A stretch of 64,000 nucleotides of DNA from JADLGL01 sp963667605 (GTDB lineage Bacteria > Pseudomonadota > Alphaproteobacteria > Rhizobiales > Kaistiaceae), in contig CAXXUZ010000002.1 in the NCBI GenBank assembly GCA_963667605.2, forward strand, positions 186,001 through 250,000, given 5' to 3'. Both the position numbers and the translations under genes were made by a program. Within the stretch, counting starts at the first letter, position 1. Every line of letters starts with the position of its first letter. Shown here in pieces: positions 19,652 through 28,468 of this stretch. Below the pieces are notes generated by a model. It saw nothing but the letters and a program-made list of their open reading frames with translations, searched no databases and was not told where the DNA came from.

Positions 19652-20665
19652 CTAACCCAGCTTGGCCGATAGTTCGTTGATGACTTTCCGGATCGTGAGG
19701 TCTTCGGCTCGTGCCGAAAAGCTGAGCGCCATCCGGTGCTGCAGCACCGGCACCGCTAGTTCCTGAACGTCGTCGATCGACGGCGCGTAGCGGCCGTCTA
19801 TCAGCGCCTTGGCGCGGGTAGCCAGCATCAGTGCTTGGCTGGCGCGCGGCCCGGGCCCCCACGCGATAGCTTCGGCGAATCTTGGTTCGGCGATGTGTCC
19901 CGGACGGGCGGAACGCACTAAGTCGAGAATTGCGTCGACCACGGATTCGCCAATCGGTAAGCGGCGCACCAAACGCTGTAGCTCACGGATCTCTTCACCG
20001 CTCATCACCGGCTCGGCGATGGCTTCGGTGGCGCCGGTGGTTTCCAGCATTACCTGCCGCTCGGCCTCGCGATCGGGGTAGTGGACGTCGATTTGCAGCA
20101 GGAAGCGATCGAGCTGCGCTTCGGGCAGCGGATAGGTCCCTTCCTGCTCGATCGGATTCTGCGTCGCCAGCACATGGAACGGAGCCGGCAAATCATGTCG
20201 CTGACCGGCGATGGTGACATGGTATTCCTGCATCGCCTGCAGTAGGGCCGATTGGGTGCGCGGGCTGGCTCGGTTGATTTCGTCCGCCATCAACAGCTGC
20301 GTGAATGTGGGGCCAGGCAAGAAACGAAAGCGGCGACTCCCGTCGGCTGCCTGATCGAGGACTTCGGAGCCCAAAATGTCCGACGGCATCAGATCGGGGG
20401 TGAATTGGATGCGCTGGGTTTGGAGGCCGAGGACGATGCCCAAGGTTTCGACAAGCTTGGTCTTTGCGAGGCCGGGGACCCCGACGAGCAGACCATGGCC
20501 GCCGGATAAGACCGTGATCAATGCTTGATCGACCACTTCCGCTTGACCATAGATGACTTTGCCAATTGCGGTCCGGGCGGTAGCGATCCTCTCGACGGCT
20601 GCGTCGAGCTCTATTGAGATCCGCTGCAGGTCCTCAGCTTCGGAGATTTGGTCTGTCGCTCGCAT
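19652..20665 (-). CDS. MoxR-family AAA+ ATPase
   Basis: A 337-residue AAA+ ATPase. Seen: Walker A GVPGLAKTK near 57-65, Walker B LLMADEINRASP near 128-139, sensor 1 VLATQNPIEQEGTYPLPEAQLDRF near 165-190, and an arginine-rich C-terminal lid. MoxR proteins act as chaperones that insert cofactors or mature complexes together with VWA-domain partners, here the DUF58, DUF4159 and VWA-like proteins that follow in the same operon. It is the first gene. The start ATG at 20665 has AGAAGG upstream. Identity is secure; the client protein is unknown. Confidence 0.95.
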   Translation of the reverse strand: MRATDQISEAEDLQRISIELDAAVERIATARTAIGKVIYGQAEVVDQALITVLSGGHGLLVGVPGLAKTKLVETLGIVLGLQTQRIQFTPDLMPSDILGSEVLDQAADGSRRFRFLPGPTFTQLLMADEINRASPRTQSALLQAMQEYHVTIAGQRHDLPAPFHVLATQNPIEQEGTYPLPEAQLDRFLLQIDVHYPDREAERQVMLETTGATEAIAEPVMSGEEIRELQRLVRRLPIGESVVDAILDLVRSARPGHIAEPRFAEAIAWGPGPRASQALMLATRAKALIDGRYAPSIDDVQELAVPVLQHRMALSFSARAEDLTIRKVINELSAKLG

Positions 20666-21013
20666 GGGACCTTCTCACACCTTTGGTACACGTCCGTCGT
20701 GATATGACCGACGCGCCAATCATGCCATGGCTGCCAGCGCCGCGTCAGCCTAGAATTGCGCGGCTCGCTCGAGCTGGCAGCGCCGCGATGGATCGCCGGA
20801 TGTGATACGGCTTGCCTGGCTCCTTGGGCACAGTCTCGCGCTATTGTGAACGTTTCGCCCTTCCCGAGCGGATGCATGTAATAATTATTCGGCCTTGTTT
20901 TCCTCAGCGTCGACCACAAATCTGCAGCCTGGCGCAACGACAGCGGCACTTTGCTAGAATGCCACTACAACGGTGCTGTCGATTCGCTGGAAGACAGAAA
21001 CGGATCTTTGCCA
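20666..21013. other. Intergenic stretch, divergent promoters
   Basis: About 350 bp between the MoxR start and the DUF6111 start, with no recognised gene. In many Alphaproteobacteria a DUF1285 gene sits at this point; I see no such coding here. It must carry the promoter of the large leftward operon and that of the rightward DUF6111-cca pair. Confidence 0.5.
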
Positions 21014-21283
21014 ATGGTCAGGTTACTGGCGTACAACACGCTACTCTTCCTGGTTCCGTTCGCGGTCTATGCCGGATGGTTGCTGGCCACCAAGCGTAGC
21101 CTTGGCAGCATTGGCAATTGGTCGACCAAGATCATTATCATCCTCAGTTCCCTTGGCGCGGTTGCGGCGATCATCGGTCTAGTCGTGCTCACGTCCAACG
21201 CCGGCACCAGCACCAATGAGCAATACCATCCGGCCGAGATAATCGATGGCGAGCTTGTGCCGGGTCGATTCGGCGACGAATGA
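21014..21283 (+). CDS. DUF6111-like small membrane protein
   Basis: An 89-residue protein with two membrane helices (about 4-22 and 38-60) and an acidic, soluble tail containing YHPAEIIDGELVPGRF. The N terminus MVRLLAYNTLLFLVPFAVYA matches the small alphaproteobacterial DUF6111 family that sits before cca. The frame is open further upstream, but the ATG at 21014 starts directly on the conserved N terminus. The next gene begins 6 bp after the stop, so they form an operon. Function is unknown. Confidence 0.8.
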   Translation: MVRLLAYNTLLFLVPFAVYAGWLLATKRSLGSIGNWSTKIIIILSSLGAVAAIIGLVVLTSNAGTSTNEQYHPAEIIDGELVPGRFGDE

Positions 21284-21289
21284 CGGCGA

Positions 21290-22537
21290 GTGGCGGCGAT
21301 GACTGGGTTGCCCTCACTTCAAGGTGCCGCTTGGCTGAGTGCCCCCGGCGTCGGGGCGATCTTCGACATTCTCAACCGGGACGGTGAATCCGGTCGCGCG
21401 GTCGGCGGTGCGGTACGCGATACCCTGCTCGGGCGACCGGTTCGCGAAGTCGACTTTGCTACAACCGCGTTGCCCGATTTGGTCGTGGCGTGTGCCAAGG
21501 CCGCCGGCATCAAGGCAGTTCCGACCGGGATTGAGCATGGCACCGTCACCCTTGTTATCGCCGGTCGGGGACATGAAGTGACGACATTGAGGGAAGATGT
21601 CGAAACCGACGGACGCCACGCTATCGTCCGCTTTGGCCGGGACTGGCTCGCCGATGCCGAGCGCCGCGATTTCACCATCAATTCGCTCTCGGTCGAGGCC
21701 AACGGCAAATTGCACGACCCGGTAGGCGGCTATGCCGATATCGTCGCCGGGCGGGTCCGGTTCATCGGCGACCCTGACCGCCGAATCGCCGAGGATCGCC
21801 TGCGCATCCTTCGTTTCTTTAGGTTCCACGCCCAATGTGGTGCGGATGCGCTCGACCGTGACGGCCTGGAGGCGACCATCCGCGGTCGCCTCGGCCTCCG
21901 AGAACTGGCCGCGGAGCGTGTCAATCACGAGCTCCGCCGGCTTCTCATCGCCGACGGGGCAGCCGACACTATTACCGCGATGCAGGATGCCGGCATTCTG
22001 CAGATCATTCTCGGCGGCATCGGCTACCTTGCGCGGTTCGCCCGTGTGATCGCGATCGAAGGTCGGGCCGGGCTGGGTCCGTCCTTTGCCCGGCGCCTTG
22101 CCGCCCTGGCAACGACGATCGTCGAGGACGCGGAGCGAGTGACCGTGCGGTTACGGCTCTCAACTGCCGATCACGACGCCATCTCGGAGGCTGTTCGCCA
22201 AGCCGATCGGTGGAGCGATCCCCCGGTTGTGAAGAGCGCGAAAGCCGTGCTCTACCAAATCGGAAGGGAAGCTTTCGTCAATGGCTTGGCGCTTGCCGCG
22301 GCTGGAGCCGCAGGGCCGTTGGTCGACTGGGCCAAGCCTTTGGCGTCGCTGGCGGACTGGGATCCGCCGACTTTCCCGATCGGCGGCAAGGATCTGATGG
22401 ACGCCGGGGTGTTGAGGGGCCCGGCCCTGGGTGATTTGCTCAAGAAGCTCGAGGCTTGGTGGATCGACCAGGATTTCCAACCGGACCGCGCGGCGATCCT
22501 GGATCGGCTTTGGCAAATCCCAGCAGACCATCAATAG
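21290..22537 (+). CDS. cca: CCA tRNA nucleotidyltransferase
   Basis: Adds or repairs the 3'-CCA of tRNAs using CTP and ATP without a template. Class II polymerase-beta-like architecture: GGAVRDTLLG near 40-49, the carboxylate motif EVDFATTALP near 54-63 (the first position is Glu, as often in alphaproteobacterial members), ERRDFTINSLS near 123-133, and the RIAEDRLRILRFFRF block near 163-177. The C-terminal helical body makes up 415 residues. The start may be the GTG at 21290 (MAAMTG) or the ATG at 21299; the GTG has a closer GGCGAG-like site. Coupled to DUF6111. Intact. Confidence 0.95.
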   Translation: MAAMTGLPSLQGAAWLSAPGVGAIFDILNRDGESGRAVGGAVRDTLLGRPVREVDFATTALPDLVVACAKAAGIKAVPTGIEHGTVTLVIAGRGHEVTTLREDVETDGRHAIVRFGRDWLADAERRDFTINSLSVEANGKLHDPVGGYADIVAGRVRFIGDPDRRIAEDRLRILRFFRFHAQCGADALDRDGLEATIRGRLGLRELAAERVNHELRRLLIADGAADTITAMQDAGILQIILGGIGYLARFARVIAIEGRAGLGPSFARRLAALATTIVEDAERVTVRLRLSTADHDAISEAVRQADRWSDPPVVKSAKAVLYQIGREAFVNGLALAAAGAAGPLVDWAKPLASLADWDPPTFPIGGKDLMDAGVLRGPALGDLLKKLEAWWIDQDFQPDRAAILDRLWQIPADHQ

Positions 22538-22671
22538 GCTGCCCCTGGTCACAAACAGCGTTTACAATGGAAGCGATTCGAGGTTTTAGTGCGCCGCGCG
22601 GATTTGCGCGGGCTTTGCAGCGGAGCCTCGACGGAGCCGAAATGGCGGGTGGCCCTTAATGGAGGTCATGG

Positions 22672-23232
22672 ATGCGACTTAGCGCAACCAGCTACTATTC
22701 CGACTATGTTCTATATCCGGTGTTCGCGACGACCTTAACCGCCGCCGCGTTGGCTACGACTCCGATTGAGAAATGGGGTTTGTTCACCGTTTCGGTTGCA
22801 GCTGGCGCCGCGACGTGGACGTTTGCCGAATTCCAGCTCCATCGGTGGGTGCTGCATCATGTGCCCTATGTGAAGGACATGCATGATGCGCATCACGAGG
22901 ATCCGAAGGCGCTCATCGGGACTCCGCCGTGGCTGAGCTTGGCAATAATTGTGGTGTTGGTGTTGTTGCCGGCGATCCTGTTTGGCGGGTTTGCCTTTGG
23001 CGCCGGATTTACCGCAGGTATCATGCTTGGCTACTTTTTCTACATCATGGTGCATCACGGGGTGCACCATTGGCGCCTTCGACCGGGCAGCTATCTATAC
23101 AAGCTGAAACACCGGCATGCGCTTCATCATCACTTCAACGATGAAGGCAATTATGGTGTCACTACAGGGTTTTGGGACAAAGTCTTCGGAACCGACATCA
23201 AAGTCGGTCGCGATGGTCGCCGCGTTAGGTAG
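22672..23232 (+). CDS. Fatty-acid hydroxylase / sterol desaturase superfamily protein
   Basis: A 186-residue integral membrane di-iron oxygenase-like protein. The histidine clusters are present: HRWVLHH near 61-67, HDAHHEDP near 74-81, HHGVHH near 128-133, and KHRHALHHH near 146-154, arranged as in the superfamily with four membrane helices between them. It could hydroxylate a fatty acyl chain, sterol-like or carotenoid lipid; the substrate is not predictable from sequence alone. The ATG at 22672 is preceded by GGAGGTC, a strong ribosome site. Single gene, convergent with hemF. Confidence 0.9.
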   Translation: MRLSATSYYSDYVLYPVFATTLTAAALATTPIEKWGLFTVSVAAGAATWTFAEFQLHRWVLHHVPYVKDMHDAHHEDPKALIGTPPWLSLAIIVVLVLLPAILFGGFAFGAGFTAGIMLGYFFYIMVHHGVHHWRLRPGSYLYKLKHRHALHHHFNDEGNYGVTTGFWDKVFGTDIKVGRDGRRVR

Positions 23233-23252
23233 AGTGGCGGTTTGGCTCGGCC

Positions 23253-24146
23253 TTAGGGCCATTTCACCGCCGGCGGCATCGACGACAAGATAGAATCGAC
23301 GTTGCCGCCGGTCTTGAGCCCGAAAATCGTTCCGCGGTCGTAAAGCAGATTGAATTCGACATAGCGCCCCCGGCGGATCAATTGCTCCTCGCGATCGGCT
23401 TCGGCCCAGGGAGTTTCGAAGTTTCGCCGCACCAGCCGATCATAGATTTCGATGAAGGCTTCGCCAACGGCGCGGGTGAAGGCGAAATCCGCTTCCCAAT
23501 CGCCACTGTCATGCTCGTCGTAGAAGATGCCGCCAATGCCGCGCGGCTCGTTGCGATGGGCAAGGAAAAAATAGCGGTCGCACCAGTCCTTGTAGCGCTG
23601 ATAGTCCGACACTGTATGGGCATCGCAAGCTCGGCGCATGGCCACGTGGAAGTCGATGCTGTCGGGATCGTCCTGGCTTCTGCGGCGATCAAGCACCGGG
23701 GTTAGATCGGCGCCACCGGCGAACCACAGCTTCGATGTCGCGACCATGCGAGTGTTCAAATGAACTGCCGGGACGTTCGGGTTTTGCGGGTGGGCGATCA
23801 GCGAAATACCGGATGCCCAGAAGCGCGGATCGTCGCCGGCGCCCGGAATCTGGGCGCAGAATTCCGGCGAGAACTCGCCGTGAACCGTAGAGACGTGGAC
23901 GCCCAATTTTTCGAAAACACGGCCGCGCAAGATCGACATCAGCCCTCCGCCTCCCGGCGCGCCGGTATGGTCGGCTCGCTGCCAAGGGGTCCGTTCGAAG
24001 CGGCCCGGTGCCTGGTCCGCGCCCGGGGCTCCAGCCGGCAAATCATCCTCGATCAGCTCGCAAGCGGCGAGGATGCGGTCGCGAATCTCGGCGAACCAAG
24101 CCGATGCGCGCACTTTCTTCGAATCGAGATCACGCGGCAGACTCAT
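23253..24146 (-). CDS. hemF: Oxygen-dependent coproporphyrinogen III oxidase
   Basis: Converts coproporphyrinogen III to protoporphyrinogen IX with O2 in haem synthesis; cytoplasmic homodimer. At 297 residues it is of standard length. Seen: GGGLMSILRGRVFEKLGVH near 82-100, WFAGGADLTPVLDRR near 150-165, and the C-terminal RGRYVEFNLLYDRGTIFGLKTGG. I place the start at the ATG at 24146 (MSLPRDLDSKK), because the 48 codons upstream have no family resemblance. Divergent from the cytochrome bc1 operon, which needs haem, so shared regulation by oxygen is possible but not shown. Confidence 0.95.
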   Translation of the reverse strand: MSLPRDLDSKKVRASAWFAEIRDRILAACELIEDDLPAGAPGADQAPGRFERTPWQRADHTGAPGGGGLMSILRGRVFEKLGVHVSTVHGEFSPEFCAQIPGAGDDPRFWASGISLIAHPQNPNVPAVHLNTRMVATSKLWFAGGADLTPVLDRRRSQDDPDSIDFHVAMRRACDAHTVSDYQRYKDWCDRYFFLAHRNEPRGIGGIFYDEHDSGDWEADFAFTRAVGEAFIEIYDRLVRRNFETPWAEADREEQLIRRGRYVEFNLLYDRGTIFGLKTGGNVDSILSSMPPAVKWP

Positions 24147-24387
24147 CGTTACTTGCTCGTTTTGGCGGCCGGAGGTGGGGACAAAAGAGTCTATCCGCTC
24201 GATCCTGCCCGGTTTCAACCCATGTCGATCTACCCCAAGATCTATGTTCGTCGGTGCGACATTCTGGACAAGCAGCGAAGTGGCTGGCAAAAACCCCTGC
24301 CGGGGGTGCAGAACCGACCGCCCGGCGATATAACGGGAGGCGTCGGGTCAGCCGCAATAGGCTGGTCGCCAAAAAGGGGGAGGGGCA

Positions 24388-24948
24388 TTGACCGAGACCG
24401 ACACGGCGGATCAAGACCGCCGGGATTTTATTTTCGTCGCCACTGCCGCGGTCGGAGCGATCGGGACGGCTTTAGTGGCGTGGCCGTTTATCGATCAAAT
24501 GAATCCAGACGCCACCTCGTTGGCGCTAGCGACGACCGAGGTCGATATCTCGGCAATCGAGCCGGGCATGTCGGTCACGGTGAAATGGCGCGGCAAGCCA
24601 GTATTCATCCGCAACCGCACCGATCTTGAGATCGAGGAGGCTCGTGCGGTGCCGCTGGCGGACCTCAAGGATCCGGTTGCCCGGAACAACAATCTGCCCG
24701 AGGATTCGCCCGCGACGGACGTCAATCGGGCGTCGACGGACATTGAGCGCCTTCTTGTTATGGTCGGCGTCTGTACTCATTTGGGCTGCGTGCCGCTAGG
24801 CGAATCCGGTGATTTCGGCGGTTGGTTCTGCCCGTGCCACGGATCGCACTACGATACCGCCGGCCGCGTACGTAAAGGGCCGGCCCCGAAGAATTTGACT
24901 ATCCCGATCATGTCCTCCCGGTCGCCGACAGTGATTCAGATCGGCTGA
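24388..24948 (+). CDS. petA: Ubiquinol-cytochrome c reductase Rieske iron-sulfur subunit
   Basis: Rieske [2Fe-2S] subunit of cytochrome bc1 (complex III), anchored in the inner membrane with its cluster on the periplasmic side. At 186 residues: RRDF then a hydrophobic helix (about 15-33) forming an uncleaved Tat-type signal anchor; cluster ligands CTHLGC near 130 and CPCHGSHYD near 148. The start is the TTG at 24388, directly after GGGGGAGGGG, because no ATG precedes the Tat motif. First gene of the three-gene fbc operon; 16 bp separate it from cytochrome b. Intact. Confidence 0.96.
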   Translation: MTETDTADQDRRDFIFVATAAVGAIGTALVAWPFIDQMNPDATSLALATTEVDISAIEPGMSVTVKWRGKPVFIRNRTDLEIEEARAVPLADLKDPVARNNNLPEDSPATDVNRASTDIERLLVMVGVCTHLGCVPLGESGDFGGWFCPCHGSHYDTAGRVRKGPAPKNLTIPIMSSRSPTVIQIG

Positions 24949-24964
24949 GGGCGGAGGATTAGCC

Positions 24965-26218
24965 ATGGAAGCGCTTCGACCTTACGAACCTAAATCGCGA
25001 ATCGCCAAATGGTTCGAGGCTCGCCTGCCGGTTGTTGGGCTGGTGCACTCGTCCTTCGTCGCCTATCCGACGCCGCGGAACCTCAATTATTGGTGGACGT
25101 TAGGCGGGATCCTGGCGTTCATGTTGGCGGTGATGATCGCCACCGGGGTCGTCTTGGCGATGCACTATGTGCCGGATGCCGGGCTTGCGTTCAATTCAGT
25201 CGATTCGATTATGCGCGACGTCAATTACGGTTGGCTGGTGCGCTACATCCACTCCAATGGGGCGTCGATGTTCTTCGTCGCCGTCTACATCCACATGTTT
25301 CGCGGGCTCTATTACGGCTCTTACAAATCTCCGCGCGAGGTGCTCTGGATCCTCGGTGTGCTGCTCTATCTATTGATGGTGACGACCGCGTTCCTCGGAT
25401 ATGTGCTGCCCTGGGGCCAAATGTCGTTCTGGGCGGCCACCGTGATCACCAATTTGTTCTCGGCGCTCCCAGTTGTTGGCGAAGCGATCACCACGTGGCT
25501 GTGGGGTGGCTTCGCAGTCGAGGGTCCAACCCTCACAAGGTTCTTCTCGCTCCACTATTTGTTGCCGTTCATGATCGTCGGCGTGGTGCTCCTACACATC
25601 TGGGCGCTGCATGTGCCGGGAAACAACAACCCGCTCGGGATCAAGATCAAAGGCCGGCAGGATGTGGTGCCATTCCATCCGCACTACACCTCAAAGGATC
25701 TGTTCGGACTTGCCGTGTTCATGATCCTGACGGCGTGGTTCGTGTTCTATGTGCCCAATTATCTTGTGCATCCGGACAATTACATCCCGGCCAATCCGCT
25801 GGTGACTCCGACCCATATTGTGCCGGAATGGTATTTCTTGCCGTTCTACGCAGTCCTGCGCGCAATTCCGTCGAAGCTGGGAGGCGTCATTGCCTTCGGC
25901 GGTGCAATAGTGGTGCTGTTCTTCATTCCCTGGCTCGACCGGTCGAAGGTCCGTTCGGCGAAGTTTCGGCCACTCTATCGTCAGTTCTTTTGGATTTTGG
26001 TCGCGGTGTGCATCGGTCTTGGTTATCTTGGCTCGCAAGTGGCGGAAGGCGGTTATCTGATCGCCTCGCGGATATTGACCGCGTATTATTTCGCGCATTT
26101 TTTGATCATCATGCCATTGGTTAGCTGGGTTGAGAAGCCCAAGCCATTGCCAGCCAGCATAAGCGAACCGGTGCTCGATGAAGGAAAGCAAGCCGGCGCT
26201 GGTCAGGGGAAGTCATGA
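24965..26218 (+). CDS. petB: Cytochrome b of the bc1 complex
   Basis: Membrane core of complex III, 417 residues with eight helices, oxidising ubiquinol at Qo and reducing quinone at Qi. Haem-ligand histidines lie in the HSNGASMFF and HYLLPFMI helices (with partners in later turns), and the Qo motif PEWY (near 277-280) is present. N terminus YPTPRNLNYWWTLGG is typical for the family. The stop overlaps the cytochrome c1 start as ATGA, so the two are coupled. A GGAGGAT site precedes the ATG. Intact. Confidence 0.97.
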   Translation: MEALRPYEPKSRIAKWFEARLPVVGLVHSSFVAYPTPRNLNYWWTLGGILAFMLAVMIATGVVLAMHYVPDAGLAFNSVDSIMRDVNYGWLVRYIHSNGASMFFVAVYIHMFRGLYYGSYKSPREVLWILGVLLYLLMVTTAFLGYVLPWGQMSFWAATVITNLFSALPVVGEAITTWLWGGFAVEGPTLTRFFSLHYLLPFMIVGVVLLHIWALHVPGNNNPLGIKIKGRQDVVPFHPHYTSKDLFGLAVFMILTAWFVFYVPNYLVHPDNYIPANPLVTPTHIVPEWYFLPFYAVLRAIPSKLGGVIAFGGAIVVLFFIPWLDRSKVRSAKFRPLYRQFFWILVAVCIGLGYLGSQVAEGGYLIASRILTAYYFAHFLIIMPLVSWVEKPKPLPASISEPVLDEGKQAGAGQGKS

Positions 26219-27123
26219 ATTATCTTGTCCGGCTCGTGTGTGCCGCAGTGCGGCCGGTCTGCCCGGCTTGGTACGCTCTAGCGGCGGTGGCAGCTGGCGT
26301 GCTGCTGGTGGCGCCCTCGGCCTCCGGGCAGGAGGCTGAACCTGCCGCCGCAGCCGTGGATATCACGCTGGTTGATGACCATGATGAGGCCGAAGGCGGT
26401 TTGCCGGAATATCCGCTCGAAATTCCGGACTGGCAGAATTGGACCTTCGACGGCCCGTTTGGGACCTATAACGCGGCGCAATTGCAGCGCGGGCTGACCG
26501 TGTATCGCCAGGTCTGTGGAAATTGTCATGGTTTGGAGCGGGTCGCGTTCCGGACGCTTGCTTCTGAGAGCGGTCCGTTCATGTCCGAAGACCAGATGCG
26601 CGCGGTCGCGGCCGCATATTCGATCGTCGACGCCGATACCGGCGAGCGGCGAGAAGGCCGGCCGGCCGACTATTTCCCGACGCCGCCGTTCCCAAGTGAG
26701 CCGCCGGACCTGTCACTGATGACGAAAGCGCGCGGCGTCGGAGATGGGTTCCGCTGGATTCTCGACCTCTTCACGCAATATCAAGAAGGCGGCGTCGACT
26801 ACGTCTACGCGCTTCTCACCGGCTATCAGCAGGCGCCGGAGGATTACGAGCTCGAGCCGGGGGTGTTTTACAATCCCTATTTTGCCGCCGGTGAAGCGCT
26901 GTCTATGCCGCCTCCGCTGCGCGACGGAATGAGCCTTTATGAGGACGGAACACCGGAAACGCTGGAGCAGTACGCGGCGGATGTGGGGGCGTTCCTGATG
27001 TGGTCGGCCGAGCCGACGCTGGTCGACCGCAAGCGGCTCGGCTTCCAGGTGATGGTATTCCTGATTGTGTTCACCGGGCTTGCCTATTTGGCCAAGCGAC
27101 AGGTCTGGGCGAAGGAACATTGA
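26215..27123 (+). CDS. petC: Cytochrome c1
   Basis: Haem-c subunit of complex III that passes electrons from the Rieske protein to soluble cytochrome c. At 302 residues: signal peptide (about 1-38), covalent haem site CGNCH at 101-105, Met-ligand region near ALSMPPPL, and a C-terminal membrane anchor near 275-295 (MVFLIVFTGLAYLAKR). The acidic linker after the signal (VDDHDEAEGG) is common in Alphaproteobacteria. Last gene of the fbc operon. The ATG overlaps the cytochrome b stop by 4 bp. Intact. Confidence 0.96.
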   Translation: MNYLVRLVCAAVRPVCPAWYALAAVAAGVLLVAPSASGQEAEPAAAAVDITLVDDHDEAEGGLPEYPLEIPDWQNWTFDGPFGTYNAAQLQRGLTVYRQVCGNCHGLERVAFRTLASESGPFMSEDQMRAVAAAYSIVDADTGERREGRPADYFPTPPFPSEPPDLSLMTKARGVGDGFRWILDLFTQYQEGGVDYVYALLTGYQQAPEDYELEPGVFYNPYFAAGEALSMPPPLRDGMSLYEDGTPETLEQYAADVGAFLMWSAEPTLVDRKRLGFQVMVFLIVFTGLAYLAKRQVWAKEH

Positions 27124-27391
27124 CCCCCGCCTCTTCCGGCTAGCAGTTGCATCTCCGGGTCTGAGGGTTTTTGATGGCGTTTGATGATGAAGCGGGTCGC
27201 AGCGCGGTACGCGGGTGGCGGGTGCCTGGGGTTGATAGGGAAAGCGAGAGTGTCTTCGTTTCGCTGCCGCGCCACTCGCCGCGGAGCATGACACCGCGGA
27301 TCGTAATGCGCGAGGATGTGCATCAGCGCGGATTGACCGCTGCCAGGAAGGCGCTTCGTTCAGTTCAGTTAGGTAAAGTTGCTGCAAGATC

Positions 27392-28468
27392 ATGAGTGAA
27401 ACCAAACCAGCCGGGGGCGGAGCAATTTCTGAAATCCCCGAGGATTCGGACACTGATATCGAGGCAGCGGTGTCCAAGGTGCTGGCCCCGGTCGTGGCTC
27501 GTGCGACCAATGGGGGCGGCAATCCGCTGGACGAACGCAAGGCAACCGAGGATGAGCCGGTCGTGGCGGCAACGGAACCGACGAAGCACGATTCTGAGCC
27601 GGAGGAGCCCTCGGAGTTAGCAACCAAGCCGGCGTCTCTTACCGAGTCAGAGCCGGAGCCTCCTGCCGAGCCGGAGCCTCTCGCGGCGGCCGAACCAGAG
27701 CCAGACCGTCCCGCCGTCGCAGAGCCAGAGCCGGAGCCTCTCGCGGCGGCCGAACCAGAGCCAGACCGTCCTGCCGTCGCAGAGCCAGAGCCGGAGCCTC
27801 TCGCGGCGGCCGAACCAGAGCCAGACCGTCCCGCCGTCGCAGAGCCAGAGCCGGAGCCTCTCGCGGCGGCCGAACCAGAGCCTCTTGCCGAGCCAGAAGC
27901 TCCGGTCCCACCACCATTGGCGCCAACTATCCCAGTTCCCCCGGTGGCCGAGGCGCCTGAGCCGGCACCATCACCGGTAGCGAGGAGCTTGACCACGATG
28001 AACCGGGTTTATGACCACCTCGTCGAGGGCGAGGATGATGTGATCGGATTGATCACCTACTCGCTTTACAAGAGGGACAAGCGTGACTGGTTGGTGAGTT
28101 GGACGGCCAAGCACGATACCGAGCCGACCGCCGACCAAGTCGAGGCCTTCGTCAATGCGCAGATGTCAACGGCGCAGCGGGATCGCTATCGCAACGCCGC
28201 TCGCCAAGTGCTTGACGCCTACGCCTCGGTGGCGGTGGACATTGAGAAGCCGCTGATTATCACCAAGGCGATCGGGGGTCGGGTCGAGGACGCGGCCAAG
28301 CGGGTCGAGACCGCCGGGCGATGGTACCGGCAGGTGCCGGCCGTTTTCGCCGGCGCGATCCTCGGCGCGGCCATTATTATCGGCGTCATTGCGATTTTAA
28401 TCGCGGCCGGGGTCGATCTTGCCGGCTATCTCGGCTTTGAGGCCGGTGCCGTCGATGGCGTTCCTTGA
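27392..28468 (+). CDS. Unrecognised membrane-anchored protein with Glu/Pro/Ala repeats
   Basis: A 358-residue protein. Residues about 50-195 are acidic and proline-rich, with a 20-residue unit of the type EPEPLAAAEPEPDRPAVA repeated exactly (see the repeat entry), likely an extended spacer. The C-terminal part from about 200 is a folded domain (VYDHLVEGEDDVIGLITYSLYKRDK) that I do not recognise, ending in one membrane helix (about 325-348). The ATG at 27392 follows a weak ribosome site. The gene overlaps apt by 14 bp, so the two are co-transcribed. Core-like GC content. Function unknown. Confidence 0.75.
   Translation: MSETKPAGGGAISEIPEDSDTDIEAAVSKVLAPVVARATNGGGNPLDERKATEDEPVVAATEPTKHDSEPEEPSELATKPASLTESEPEPPAEPEPLAAAEPEPDRPAVAEPEPEPLAAAEPEPDRPAVAEPEPEPLAAAEPEPDRPAVAEPEPEPLAAAEPEPLAEPEAPVPPPLAPTIPVPPVAEAPEPAPSPVARSLTTMNRVYDHLVEGEDDVIGLITYSLYKRDKRDWLVSWTAKHDTEPTADQVEAFVNAQMSTAQRDRYRNAARQVLDAYASVAVDIEKPLIITKAIGGRVEDAAKRVETAGRWYRQVPAVFAGAILGAAIIIGVIAILIAAGVDLAGYLGFEAGAVDGVP
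27664..27883 (+). repeat. 60-bp direct tandem repeat, about 3.6 copies
   Basis: A 60-bp unit (beginning GAGCCGGAGCCTCTCGC) repeats head to tail with only one or two base differences between copies, inside the acidic-proline part of the 358-residue protein. 60 is a multiple of three, so copy number can change without loss of frame. There are no spacers, so it is not a CRISPR array. Confidence 0.95.

Noticed and set aside
27171..27395. A 74-codon frame after cytochrome c1
   Set aside because: No family pattern, poor ribosome site and composition unlike real neighbours.
27664..27883. Possible CRISPR array from regular 60-bp repeats
   Set aside because: The copies are contiguous with no unique spacers and are in frame within a protein.
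26713..27996. A 427-codon minus-strand frame full of Gly-Ser
   Set aside because: It is the reverse of cytochrome c1 and the acidic-proline repeat; the Gly-Ser runs come from the tandem DNA repeats.
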